Below are positions 8,627-16,190 of a stretch of 64,000 bases of DNA, piece by piece. This DNA comes from Curtobacterium sp. BH-2-1-1 (GTDB lineage: Bacteria; Actinomycetota; Actinomycetes; Actinomycetales; Microbacteriaceae). Made by a program: the position numbers and the translations under genes. Below the pieces are notes generated by a model. That model had not been told where the DNA came from. It ran no database searches and was given only the letters and a program-made list of their open reading frames with translations. The first letter of the stretch is position 1. The number at the start of each line of letters is the position of its first letter. The stretch lies in contig NZ_CP017580.1 in assembly GCF_001806325.1 (NCBI RefSeq), positions 744,001 through 808,000 of the forward strand, written 5' to 3'.

Positions 8627-9826
8627 TCAGGCCCGGTCGGCCGTCCCCGACCGCCCGGCGGCCGACGCCCGGACGCCGGACAGGTCGGGCCACGCGAGCA
8701 CGAGCGCCGTGACGGCCGCCGGCCCGAACGTCCACACGTAGCCCGCGACGTTGGCGAGCACGAGCGGGGAGCTCTGCCCGCCCACCGACGACAGCACCTG
8801 CGTCGCGGCGATGATCCCGATGCCGACCGCGGCGACCATCGCCCGCGACCGGTACAGCAGCCGGATGCCGACCGTGAGCCCGATCACGATCAGCGAGGTG
8901 AGCACGATGCCGACCGGGAACGCCCCGAGGGTCTGCTGGTGCGTGACCGTGCCGAGTCCCCCGGCGACGAGTCCGAGCACGAGGGCGACCACGACGGCGG
9001 TGACCTTCCCCTGCCGCGAGAACTCGGCGAACGTCTGCGGCGCCTGCGGGACCCGGTCGGCGTCGTGACGGAACGCCTCGACCGCCGGCGTCTGGTGCCG
9101 GACGCCGTGCGGCATCACCCACGACAGCGCGGTCGGGTCACGGGGATCGACCGGGTCGACCGTCACCTGGGACCGGTACTGCTCGACGGCCGCCCGGACC
9201 TTCGCCCGCACCGGCACGACGTCGACGGTCAGGTCGGCCTGGCCGGAGTCGGGGTCCACGATCATCGAGAACGGGAGTTCCTCGGCACGGGCGGCGTACC
9301 GCGCGGCGTGGTGGACCCGCACGTGGTCGGGGTGGCCGTAGCCGCCGTCGTCGGCGTAGCTCACCACCGCGTCCGCGCCGGTGGACCGGATCGCGGCGCG
9401 GATGTCGTCGACGACCTCGCCGAGGTCCGCCGCGGTCAGCGAGTCCGCCGGGGCGTCCCCGGCGGCGACGGCACGTCCGTCGGGGCCCCACTGCATGCCG
9501 GAGTCGGTGTAGCGGCGCTCGGGCAGGTCCGTCGGACGCGCACCCGACCCGCCGAGCCAGAGGTGCGCCGGACCGCCGAGTGCGGCGAGGGCGGCGGCGA
9601 TCTCGGTCTCGCGGTGCGCGGCGACCCGCGGACCGTCGCCGAAGAGCGGCGCGAGCTCGGGCGTCAGCATCTCGCCGCGCTCGCCACGGGTGGCGGTGAG
9701 CACGGTCACCTCGGCGCCGAGCTCGAGCAGGGTGGCGATCGTCCCGCCCGACGAGAGCGTCTCGTCGTCGGGGTGGGCGTGCACGAACAGGACGCGCTCG
9801 GGGCGGGTTGCGGGGGCCTTCGACAT
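8627..9826 (-). CDS. mshB: MshB-like N-acetylglucosaminyl-inositol deacetylase with C-terminal membrane domain
   Basis: The first 270 residues are a PIG-L/LmbE-type zinc deacetylase closely resembling MshB, which deacetylates GlcNAc-inositol in mycothiol synthesis. The metal ligands are visible: H18 and D21 in 'HAHPDDET', H168 in 'GGYGHPDHVRVHH', and the family segment 'RRYTDSGM'. Unlike the roughly 300-residue Mycobacterium MshB, this 399-residue protein continues with about four hydrophobic helices starting near residue 272, so the enzyme may be membrane anchored. An upstream in-frame TTG exists, but the ATG is preferred because a TACGCT hexamer lies eight bases before it. A different PIG-L substrate cannot be excluded. 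Confidence 0.8.
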   Translation of the reverse strand: MSKAPATRPERVLFVHAHPDDETLSSGGTIATLLELGAEVTVLTATRGERGEMLTPELAPLFGDGPRVAAHRETEIAAALAALGGPAHLWLGGSGARPTDLPERRYTDSGMQWGPDGRAVAAGDAPADSLTAADLGEVVDDIRAAIRSTGADAVVSYADDGGYGHPDHVRVHHAARYAARAEELPFSMIVDPDSGQADLTVDVVPVRAKVRAAVEQYRSQVTVDPVDPRDPTALSWVMPHGVRHQTPAVEAFRHDADRVPQAPQTFAEFSRQGKVTAVVVALVLGLVAGGLGTVTHQQTLGAFPVGIVLTSLIVIGLTVGIRLLYRSRAMVAAVGIGIIAATQVLSSVGGQSSPLVLANVAGYVWTFGPAAVTALVLAWPDLSGVRASAAGRSGTADRA

Positions 9827-9834
9827 CGGGTCCA

Positions 9835-9840
9835 AGCGTA
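9835..9840 (-). promoter_or_regulatory. -10 hexamer of the mshB-like gene (leaderless type)
   Basis: TACGCT on the minus strand, eight bases before the ATG, with no ribosome binding site between them. Confidence 0.4.
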
Positions 9841-9851
9841 CCCAGCGGTGG

Positions 9852-10394
9852 CTAGCGGGGCGTCACGATGTAGGTCGCGGTGACGCCGTCGCTGCCGTCG
9901 GAGAACGTCAGGACCACCCGGTAGCCGTCGCTCCGGAACATCCCGAAGGCGCTGGACGAGTCCGCCCGCTTCGCCGACTCGGTGAACCCGGCGTCGGTGA
10001 GCTGCTGCGCGGCGGCCTCGAAGTCGTCGACCGAGGCGGCACGGACCTGTGCCACCCACCCGGAGCCGTTCGGCCCGCTCCCGCCGCCGAGCACGGTGCC
10101 GTCGACGAGCGGGACGTCCTTCGTCGGGAAGCCGTCGGGGACCTTGCCGTCCGAGGTCACGTTCGCGCCCTTGAGCGCGGTGTCGAGTGCGCCGTCGATG
10201 CCGCCGGCGACCGAGGCCATGCCGTCCTGGACGGCCTTGCCGTCGATGCCCTGCACGCCCTCGGCGACGCTCGACGCGACCGACGAGCCGAGGTCGGTGG
10301 CCTGCTGCACGGCGTCGGACGAGCAGCCGGCCAGTCCGGCGAGGGCGATGCCGGCGGCGACGGCGGCGATCAGGGTGCGGGTCGGGGTGCGCAT
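9852..10394 (-). CDS. Putative lipoprotein of unknown function
   Basis: This 180-residue protein starts with a lipoprotein signal: two arginines, a hydrophobic core, and a lipobox 'LAGC' with the lipidated cysteine at residue 24. A Ser/Ala/Gly-rich stretch follows, then a compact C-terminal domain of alternating strands ('GWVAQVRAASVDDFEAAAQQ' and 'GYRVVLTFSDGSDGVTATY'). I do not recognise the family. The C-terminal half looks like a small extracellular alpha/beta module. A TAGGGT hexamer seven bases before the ATG suggests a leaderless message. It may be read together with the downstream mshB-like gene 25 bases away. Confidence 0.72.
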   Translation of the reverse strand: MRTPTRTLIAAVAAGIALAGLAGCSSDAVQQATDLGSSVASSVAEGVQGIDGKAVQDGMASVAGGIDGALDTALKGANVTSDGKVPDGFPTKDVPLVDGTVLGGGSGPNGSGWVAQVRAASVDDFEAAAQQLTDAGFTESAKRADSSSAFGMFRSDGYRVVLTFSDGSDGVTATYIVTPR

Positions 10395-10401
10395 GCCCAG
10401 C

Positions 10402-10407
10402 ACCCTA
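10402..10407 (-). promoter_or_regulatory. -10 hexamer of the lipoprotein gene (leaderless type)
   Basis: TAGGGT on the minus strand, seven bases before the ATG. Confidence 0.45.
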
Positions 10408-10419
10408 GGGGGCGAGACG

Positions 10420-10480
10420 GGAGGCGCGGCGTGAGTCCCCTGGGAACGTCACGTGCGTGGCGGGGTCGCGCCGCGCCTCC
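10420..10480. repeat. GGAGGCGCGG palindromic repeat, diverged copy
   Basis: The arms GGAGGCGCGGCG and CGCCGCGCCTCC face each other with a long 37-base middle. This is a diverged or interrupted copy of the palindrome family seen at 5544, 22244, 40998 and 48018. It lies just past the end of the amidohydrolase gene and may act as its terminator. Confidence 0.5.
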
Positions 10481-10507
10481 TGGCTCGGTCCTGCGGGACC
10501 GCCCGCG

Positions 10508-11701
10508 TCAGGCGACGTACGCGCGCGTCGCCGCCACGAGGGCGTCGACGCCCACCGGGATCGCCGTCTCGGCCTGCGGCGCGTAGAAGGGCGAGTGGTT
10601 GCTCGGGATGTCCTCGCCGCGACGGAACAGCTCCGGGTCGGTGATGCCGGTGAACCAGTACACGAGCGGCGCCCGCGCCGCGGTGGCGAGCTGGCCGACG
10701 TCCTCGGATGCCATCGCCAGGCCGATCTCGAGGTCGCGGGCTCCGGGGACCTCGGCGCGGATCGCGTCGAGCACGGTCTGGGCGGCCTCGGCGTCGTTCA
10801 CGGTGACCTCGGCACCCGGCGACCGCACGATCGTCGGCTCGGGGAGCCCACCGGCCTCGCTCTCGGCGCGGACGATGCGCTCGATCGAGGCGATGATCCG
10901 CTCGCGGGTCTCCTCGTTGCGGGCCCGCGTGGAGATCTCGATGACGGCCTGGTCGGGGATGATGTTCGCGCGGGTGCCGGCGTGGAAGCTGCCGACCGTG
11001 ACGACCCCGGCGTCGCTCGGCGAGACCTCGCGCGAGACCACGGTCTGCAGGCGCACGACGGCCGACGCGGCGGTGACGACCGGGTCGAGCGAGGCCTGCG
11101 GGGCGGAACCGTGCGCGCCGCGGCCGTTGAACGTGACCGTCAGCCGGTCGCTCGACGCCATCACGGGGCCGCTGCCGACCGCGACGATGCCGACCGGCGC
11201 CGGCGCGGAGTGCTGTCCGAGGACGACGTCGGGCTTCGGGAAGCGCTCGACGAGCCCGTCCTCGACCATGGCGCGGGCGCCGGAGATGACCTCTTCCGCC
11301 GGCTGGAAGACACCGACGACGGTGCCGTGCCAGTCGCCCGTGGTGGCGGCGAGGCGCTCGAGGGTCCCGAGCAGCCACGTCACGTGGATGTCGTGGCCGC
11401 AGGCGTGCATCGTCGGGACGTCGTTGCCGTCCTCGTCGGTGCCGTGGTGCTCGCTGGCGTAGGGCAGGCCGGTGCGCTCCTGGACCGGCAGCCCGTCCAT
11501 GTCGGCGCGGAGCCAGACGACGGGCCCCTCGCCGTTCGACAGGACGCCCACGACACCGGTGCCGCCGACGCCCGTGGTGACCTCGATCCCGCCGATCTCC
11601 GCGAGCCGGTCGGCGACGATGCCCGCCGTGCGGTGCTCCTGGAAGCCGAGCTCGGGGTGGGCGTGGAGGTCCTGGTACAGCGAGAGGAGGTCGAGAGTCA
11701 C
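10508..11701 (-). CDS. M20D-family amidohydrolase (N-acyl amino acid type)
   Basis: This 397-residue enzyme of the M20D branch (hippurate hydrolase, IAA-amino acid hydrolase, N-acetyl-diaminopimelate deacetylase) hydrolyses amide bonds of N-acylated small molecules. The metal-binding sequence 'MHACGHDIHV', the 'PAEEVISGA' glutamates and the dimerisation-domain 'RGAHGSAP' are present. It is distinct from the M20A DapE in this window and is not expected to take part in lysine synthesis. Three in-frame GTG codons are clustered at the 5' end. I choose 11701 because the family start 'TLDLLSLYQDLHAHPE' follows it and a TACCGT hexamer lies seven bases upstream. Confidence 0.85.
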   Translation of the reverse strand: MTLDLLSLYQDLHAHPELGFQEHRTAGIVADRLAEIGGIEVTTGVGGTGVVGVLSNGEGPVVWLRADMDGLPVQERTGLPYASEHHGTDEDGNDVPTMHACGHDIHVTWLLGTLERLAATTGDWHGTVVGVFQPAEEVISGARAMVEDGLVERFPKPDVVLGQHSAPAPVGIVAVGSGPVMASSDRLTVTFNGRGAHGSAPQASLDPVVTAASAVVRLQTVVSREVSPSDAGVVTVGSFHAGTRANIIPDQAVIEISTRARNEETRERIIASIERIVRAESEAGGLPEPTIVRSPGAEVTVNDAEAAQTVLDAIRAEVPGARDLEIGLAMASEDVGQLATAARAPLVYWFTGITDPELFRRGEDIPSNHSPFYAPQAETAIPVGVDALVAATRAYVA

Positions 11702-11708
11702 GCGCACC

Positions 11709-11714
11709 ACGGTA
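11709..11714 (-). promoter_or_regulatory. -10 hexamer of the M20D amidohydrolase gene (leaderless type)
   Basis: TACCGT on the minus strand, seven bases before the GTG at 11701. It helps to decide among three clustered GTG codons. Confidence 0.4.
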
Positions 11715-11722
11715 CATCCGAC

Positions 11723-11760
11723 GACGGCCCGGCCACCTCGAACGAGGTGACCGGGCCGTC
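11723..11760 (-). terminator. Hairpin terminator after typA
   Basis: A stem of about 17 base pairs, starting GACGGCCCGG and closing CCGGGCCGTC, has a short AAC loop and sits about 30 bases beyond the TypA stop. A second small hairpin (GGAGGCCGTGCCTCC, near 11766) lies between it and the gene. Confidence 0.75.
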
Positions 11761-11790
11761 GGAGGGAGGCCGTGCCTCCTGGATGACTGC

Positions 11791-13713
11791 TTACGCGTCC
11801 TGACGCTTCAGGCGGGCGTACGCACGCTGGCGGGCCTGCGCGTCGAGCTCGACCTTGCGGATGCGCACGGCGTCGGGGGTGACCTCGACGCACTCGTCCT
11901 CACGCGCGAACTCGAGGCACTCCTCGAGCGACAGCTGGCGCGACGGCGTCATCGACTCGAAGGTGTCAGCGTTCGCCGAACGCATGTTCGTGAGCTTCTT
12001 CTCCTTCGTGATGTTGACGTCCATGTCGTCGGCGCGCGAGTTCTCGCCGATGACCATGCCCTCGTAGACCTCTTCGGTGGGGTTGACGAAGAACGTCATC
12101 CGCTCCTGGAGGTTCGTGATGGCGAACGGCGTGACGACGCCGGAGCGGTCGGACACGATCGACCCGTTGATGCGGGTCTGGATCGGGCCGGCCCACTCGT
12201 CGTAACCGTGCGAGATCGCGTTGGCGATGCCGGTGCCGCGGGTCTCGGTGAGGAACGACGTGCGGAAGCCGATCAGGCCGCGCGACGGGACGATGAACTC
12301 CATGCGCACCCAGCCGGTGCCGTGGTTCGTCATGTTCTCCATGCGGCCCTTGCGAGCGGCCATGAGCTGCGTGATCGCGCCGAGGTACTCCTCCGGCGTG
12401 TCGATCGTCATGTGCTCGTAGGGCTCCTGGAGCTTGCCGTTCTCGTCACGCTTGGTGACGACCTGCGGCTTGCCGACCGTGAGCTCGAAGCCCTCACGAC
12501 GCATCTGCTCGACGAGGATGGCCAGTGCGAGCTCGCCGCGGCCCTGGACCTCCCACGCGTCGGGACGACCGATGTCGAGGACCTTGAGCGAGACGTTGCC
12601 GATGAGCTCGCGGTCGAGGCGCTCCTTGACCATGCGGGCGGTGAGCTTGTGGCCCTTGACCTTGCCGACGAGCGGGCTGGTGTTCGTGCCGATCGTCATC
12701 GAGATCGCCGGGTCGTCGACCGTGATGGTCGGCAGCGGACGGACGTCCTCGGGGTCGGTCAGGGTCTCACCGATGGTGATCGTGTCGAAGCCGGCGACGG
12801 CGACGATGTCACCGGGGCCCGCCGACTCGGCCGGGTAGCGCTCGAGCGCCTTGGTGACGAGCAGCTCGGTGATGCGGGCGTTGACGACGCTGCCGTCGTG
12901 CTTGACCCACGCGACCGTCTGGCCCTTCTTCATGGTGCCGTGGAAGATGCGCAGGAGCGCGAGGCGACCGAGGAACGGCGACGCGTCGAGGTTCGTGACG
13001 TGCGCCTGCAGCGGGTGCTCGTCGTCGTACTTCGGGGCCGGGACGTGCTGGAGGATCGCCTCGAACAGGGGCTCGAGGTCGTCGTTGTCCGGCAGCGAGC
13101 CGTCGGCCGGCTTGTTGCGGCTGGCGGCACCCGCACGACCCGAGGCGTAGACCACGGGGACGTCGAGGATGGCGTCGAGGTCGAGGTCGTCGACCTCGTC
13201 CGACAGGTCGGAGGCGAGCCCGAGCAGGAGGTCCTGCGACTCGGACACGACCTCGTCGATGCGGGAGTCCGGGCGGTCCGTCTTGTTGACGAGCAGGATC
13301 ACCGGGAGCTTCGCGGCGAGCGCCTTGCGGAGCACGAAGCGGGTCTGGGGCAGCGGACCCTCTGATGCGTCGACGAGGAGCACGACGCCGTCGACCATGG
13401 AGAGGCCGCGCTCGACCTCACCACCGAAGTCGGCGTGACCCGGGGTGTCGATGACGTTGATCGTGATGGGGCCGTCCGCGCCGAACTCGGTCGCGTGCTT
13501 GCCGTTGTAGAGCACCGACGTGTTCTTCGCGAGGATCGTGATGCCCTTCTCGCGCTCGAGGTCGTTCGAGTCCATCATGCGGTCTTCGCCCTCGAAGTGG
13601 GCGTCGAACGAGTTGGTCTGCGTGAGCATCGCGTCGACGAGGGTGGTCTTGCCGTGGTCGACGTGTGCCACGATGGCGACGTTGCGCAGGTCGGACCGGG
13701 TGGCGAGCGCCAT
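11791..13713 (-). CDS. typA: Translational GTPase TypA/BipA
   Basis: TypA is a ribosome-associated GTPase of the EF-G-like family, needed for growth at low temperature and stress through effects on ribosome assembly. The 640-residue protein has the G1 motif 'AHVDHGKTT' at residues 16-24, G3 'DTPGHADFGGEV', G4 'NKTD', then the beta-barrel and the TypA-specific C-terminal part. The frame is open upstream for another 370 codons without family similarity. The ATG at 13713 is preferred because AAAGGA lies eight bases before it. An in-frame ATG at 13722 has no properly spaced site. It appears to be a single-gene unit ended by a strong hairpin. Confidence 0.96.
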   Translation of the reverse strand: MALATRSDLRNVAIVAHVDHGKTTLVDAMLTQTNSFDAHFEGEDRMMDSNDLEREKGITILAKNTSVLYNGKHATEFGADGPITINVIDTPGHADFGGEVERGLSMVDGVVLLVDASEGPLPQTRFVLRKALAAKLPVILLVNKTDRPDSRIDEVVSESQDLLLGLASDLSDEVDDLDLDAILDVPVVYASGRAGAASRNKPADGSLPDNDDLEPLFEAILQHVPAPKYDDEHPLQAHVTNLDASPFLGRLALLRIFHGTMKKGQTVAWVKHDGSVVNARITELLVTKALERYPAESAGPGDIVAVAGFDTITIGETLTDPEDVRPLPTITVDDPAISMTIGTNTSPLVGKVKGHKLTARMVKERLDRELIGNVSLKVLDIGRPDAWEVQGRGELALAILVEQMRREGFELTVGKPQVVTKRDENGKLQEPYEHMTIDTPEEYLGAITQLMAARKGRMENMTNHGTGWVRMEFIVPSRGLIGFRTSFLTETRGTGIANAISHGYDEWAGPIQTRINGSIVSDRSGVVTPFAITNLQERMTFFVNPTEEVYEGMVIGENSRADDMDVNITKEKKLTNMRSANADTFESMTPSRQLSLEECLEFAREDECVEVTPDAVRIRKVELDAQARQRAYARLKRQDA

Positions 13714-13851
13714 ACAGGACATCCTTTGGTGTTCGGAAGAAGATCGGGCGGCCGACTGTGGCGCTCGCGCCGCGGTGGCACTGCCCGGAGGTGGGCAGAA
13801 CGCCCGACACGCCAGTCTACCGGTAGTTCGCAACCGAGAGGAGTACCCCCG

Positions 13852-14601
13852 ATGAGCCGTCGGCGAACGTGGATCGAGATCACGATCGTGCTGATGCTCT
13901 CGCTCGGCGGCAGCGCGCTGTACTCGGTGCTGCAGATCATCGACGACCTGTCGCAGACGACGCCGCTCGGGCAACAGTCCACGGCGCTCAACACCTCGAC
14001 CACGACCGTGCAGTACGTCGACCTCGCCCGGCAGCTCGTGGGCATCGCGGTCGACCTCGCGCCGGTCGCGCTCGTCTGCTTCCTGCTCTGGAGCACCACC
14101 CGCCCGCACCTCGGTCGGCTCGGCATCGACCGGTTCCGCGTCCGGCCCGACCTCGGTGGAGCGGCGCTCATCGCCCTCGGCATCGGGATCCCCGGGCTCG
14201 CGCTGTACTTCACCGGGCGGGCGCTCGGGTTCACCGTGAACGTGAACCCGGCGGCGCTCGACTCGTACTGGTGGACGATCCCCGTGCTGCTGCTCTCGGC
14301 GATCCGCTCCGGGCTGCAGGAGGAGGTGATCGTCGTCGGGTACCTCTACGAACGGCTGGGCGGCCTCGGGTGGGGGCGCTGGCAGGTCATCCTGTCCACC
14401 GCGGTCCTGCGCGGGAGCTACCACCTCTACCAGGGGTTCGGCGCGTTCGTCGGGAACGCCGTGATGGGCATCGTGTTCGGCTGGATCTACACGAAGTGGG
14501 GCCGGCTCCTCCCCCTCGTCATCACGCACTGCCTGCTCGACGCCGCGGTGTTCGTCGGGTACCCGTGGGTCGCGCACGCGTTCCCGCAGCTCTTCCGCTG
14601 A
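13852..14601 (+). CDS. CPBP-family intramembrane glutamic protease
   Basis: This 249-residue membrane protein has about seven hydrophobic helices and the CPBP (Abi/Rce1-like) active-site glutamates in 'LQEEVIVVGYLYERLGG', followed by a later helix 'GNAVMGIVFGWIYTKWG' and 'ITHCLLDAAVF' supplying the histidine. The canonical EExxxR arginine is replaced by valine, as in a common actinobacterial subgroup. Targets of such proteases are mostly unknown. GAGAGGAG lies just upstream of the ATG, a good ribosome binding site. It is divergent from typA. Confidence 0.85.
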   Translation: MSRRRTWIEITIVLMLSLGGSALYSVLQIIDDLSQTTPLGQQSTALNTSTTTVQYVDLARQLVGIAVDLAPVALVCFLLWSTTRPHLGRLGIDRFRVRPDLGGAALIALGIGIPGLALYFTGRALGFTVNVNPAALDSYWWTIPVLLLSAIRSGLQEEVIVVGYLYERLGGLGWGRWQVILSTAVLRGSYHLYQGFGAFVGNAVMGIVFGWIYTKWGRLLPLVITHCLLDAAVFVGYPWVAHAFPQLFR

Positions 14602-14771
14602 CGCTGGTCGCCCGCGGCACGGCCGGCGACCGGTCCCGGGCGTCCGCCGCGCCGACCGCGCGGCATCCCCCCGTTCGGGCGTCGGCGATGCGGCGGACCC
14701 GTCCGACCCCGGCCCGACGGACCCACAGCGAACCCACAGCGCGGCGCCGCACCGGACCGTGGTCCCGCACC

Positions 14772-14777
14772 TACCGT
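14772..14777 (+). promoter_or_regulatory. -10 hexamer of the peroxiredoxin gene (leaderless type)
   Basis: TACCGT, six bases before the ATG of the peroxiredoxin gene; no ribosome binding site is visible. Confidence 0.5.
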
Positions 14778-14783
14778 GGCCGC

Positions 14784-15263
14784 ATGAGCATCCCCGAGGT
14801 CGGCGATCCCGCACCCGGATTCACCCTGCCCGGCATGATCGTGCGCGACGGCACCCGCACCGACGACGAGTACGCCCTTTCCGCCGAGATCGGCCGGACG
14901 CTCGTGCTCGCCTTCTACCCGGGCGACGCCACCCCGGTCTGCACGGCACAGCTCTGCAGCTACCAAGAGGAACTCGACGACTTCGGCGACCTCGGCGCCG
15001 TGGTGTGGGGCGTCAGCCCGCAGGCGCTCGACTCCCACGAGGCGTTCGCCCGCGGGTCCTCGCTCACCTTCCCCCTGCTGAGCGACACCGCGGGGGACGT
15101 CATCCGCGCGTACGGCGTGCAGGCGCCGGGGATCGGGCTCCGGCGGTCCGTGTTCGTGATCGGGCCGGACGGCGTGGTCCGCTGGCGGCACGTGGGGCTC
15201 GTCGGGCTCCGGTTCCCCAAGGCGGACGCGATCCGGGCGCAGATCGAGCTCCTCGTGGCGTGA
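14784..15263 (+). CDS. Peroxiredoxin (AhpC/TSA, BCP-like)
   Basis: This 159-residue thiol peroxidase reduces hydroperoxides in the cytoplasm. The peroxidatic cysteine C53 and a second cysteine C58 lie in 'YPGDATPVCTAQLCSYQEEL', the five-residue spacing typical of bacterioferritin-comigratory-protein-type atypical two-cysteine enzymes. The thioredoxin-like fold is complete, with 'RRSVFVIGPDGVVRW' near the end. It is a single gene with its own promoter, and the TACCGT hexamer six bases before the ATG implies a leaderless message. Confidence 0.92.
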   Translation: MSIPEVGDPAPGFTLPGMIVRDGTRTDDEYALSAEIGRTLVLAFYPGDATPVCTAQLCSYQEELDDFGDLGAVVWGVSPQALDSHEAFARGSSLTFPLLSDTAGDVIRAYGVQAPGIGLRRSVFVIGPDGVVRWRHVGLVGLRFPKADAIRAQIELLVA

Positions 15264-15451
15264 CACGGCGTGTCGGTCCCCCGAAAATGCGACGGTCTGG
15301 GGTATTGACACCCGAACGGGGGCCGAGGACGATTGACGCCACGAGAGGTCCACACAGGATCTGCCTCCCCGGGGAATCGGGTCGTCCGGAGATACGCGCT
15401 GGTGTGTCACACCCGCTCCCCGGGCGTTCCCGGGGAGGCATCTCGTAACCC
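15264..15451. other. Intergenic region, no gene, with a degenerate repeat unit at its end
   Basis: I see no gene here. A TTGACA sequence near 15304 could be a -35 but has no convincing -10. From about 15414 the sequence CTCCCCGGGCGTT followed by CTCGTAACC resembles a decayed extra unit of the 50-bp tandem repeat that follows. Confidence 0.45.
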
Positions 15452-15551
15452 CTTGGCTCCCCGGGCGTTGCGTGTCACCAAGGGTCGGCAGCCCGTGACC
15501 TCTTGGCTCCCCGGGCGTTGCGTGTCACCAAGGGTCGGCAGCCCGTAACCT
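15452..15551 (+). repeat. 50-bp direct tandem repeat, two units, containing promoter -10 elements
   Basis: Two adjacent 50-base units (15452-15501 and 15502-15551) differ at only a couple of positions; they start CTTGGCTCCCCGGGCGTTGC and end CCCGTRACCT. The TAACCT at the end of unit 2 (15546-15551) is the likely -10 of the downstream PH-domain gene, seven bases before its GTG. The equivalent positions of unit 1 and of the degenerate upstream unit carry TGACCT and TAACCC, so the repeat has copied the promoter itself. Confidence 0.8.
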
Positions 15552-15558
15552 CTTCGGC

Positions 15559-16107
15559 GTGACCACGATCCTCGCCCCCGGCATGCGTCTGCTCGCCGTC
15601 GTCCTGTGGGTCGCGGCCGCCGCGCTCGTCCCCCTCGCCCTCCTGAGCGGCGGCACCGCCTGGCTCGCCCCGGTCCCGAGCATCTGCATCGCCTTCATCG
15701 CGTGGGCGGTCCTCTGGCGCCCGCGCTTCGAGCTGACCGACGAGCACCTCCGCATCGTCGACGTCCGCCGCACCAGCACCTACACCTGGCGCCGCGTCAC
15801 CGAGGTCCGCACCAAGTACGGCATCGAGATCGTCACGAGCGAGGGCGTCCGCCGCACGTGGCTCGCCACCCGCAGGTCGGCCCGGCTCGCCGCCGTGGTC
15901 GACGGTCGTCCAGGAGGCGCGGATCGCCTCGACGTCGACGCTGCGGCCGAGCGCATCCGGGCGTTCGTGCCCGAGCCGCCCGCGCAGGACGGCCCGCCGC
16001 CGGCGACCGTGACGGCTGCGCCGATCACGCACCGTGTGCACGGGTGGACGATCCTCGCGATCGTGGTGCTCGCGTTCGTCGCGACCCTGGCGGCCGCGCA
16101 GCTCTGA
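15559..16107 (+). CDS. PH-domain-like membrane protein (bacterial PH family)
   Basis: This 182-residue protein has two hydrophobic helices at residues 8-52, then a small beta-rich domain ('FELTDEHLRIVDVRRTSTYT', 'EVRTKYGIEIVTSEG') like the bacterial PH/DUF304-type domain, a proline-rich linker and one more hydrophobic helix at the C-terminus. Function is unknown; such proteins are membrane associated. It resembles in layout the shorter protein at 22305-22766, and the two are likely paralogues. The GTG start lies seven bases after TAACCT, the end of the 50-bp tandem repeat. Confidence 0.72.
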   Translation: MTTILAPGMRLLAVVLWVAAAALVPLALLSGGTAWLAPVPSICIAFIAWAVLWRPRFELTDEHLRIVDVRRTSTYTWRRVTEVRTKYGIEIVTSEGVRRTWLATRRSARLAAVVDGRPGGADRLDVDAAAERIRAFVPEPPAQDGPPPATVTAAPITHRVHGWTILAIVVLAFVATLAAAQL

Positions 16108-16130
16108 CCGCCGCGGTGCCTGCGACGAAG

Positions 16131-16170
16131 AACGACATCCCCGACGTCGTGCGACGTCGGGGATGTCGTT
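16131..16170. terminator. Bidirectional hairpin terminator
   Basis: Near-perfect arms AACGACATCCCCGACGTCG and CGACGTCGGGGATGTCGTT enclose a tiny loop between the convergent PH-domain and substrate-binding-protein genes. A short T-run at the end of the plus-strand arm and A-run on the other side fit use in both directions. Confidence 0.85.
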
Positions 16171-16190
16171 TCCAGGTGGAGTGCTGCGGA

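Noticed and set aside
10508..11701. A second dapE or N-acetyl-diaminopimelate deacetylase for lysine synthesis
   Set aside because: The protein belongs to the M20D branch, the succinylase route is already complete with dapE, and it has no lysine-pathway neighbours of its own.
11791..14814. TypA as a 1007-residue fusion protein
   Set aside because: The extra N-terminal 367 codons are antisense to the CPBP protease gene and charged low-complexity. A well-placed AAAGGA and the TypA family start fix the ATG at 13713.
15452..15551. CRISPR or tRNA-like explanation for the 50-bp repeats
   Set aside because: There are no unique spacers between the units and no cloverleaf pairing. The repeat is direct and contains promoter-like sequence.
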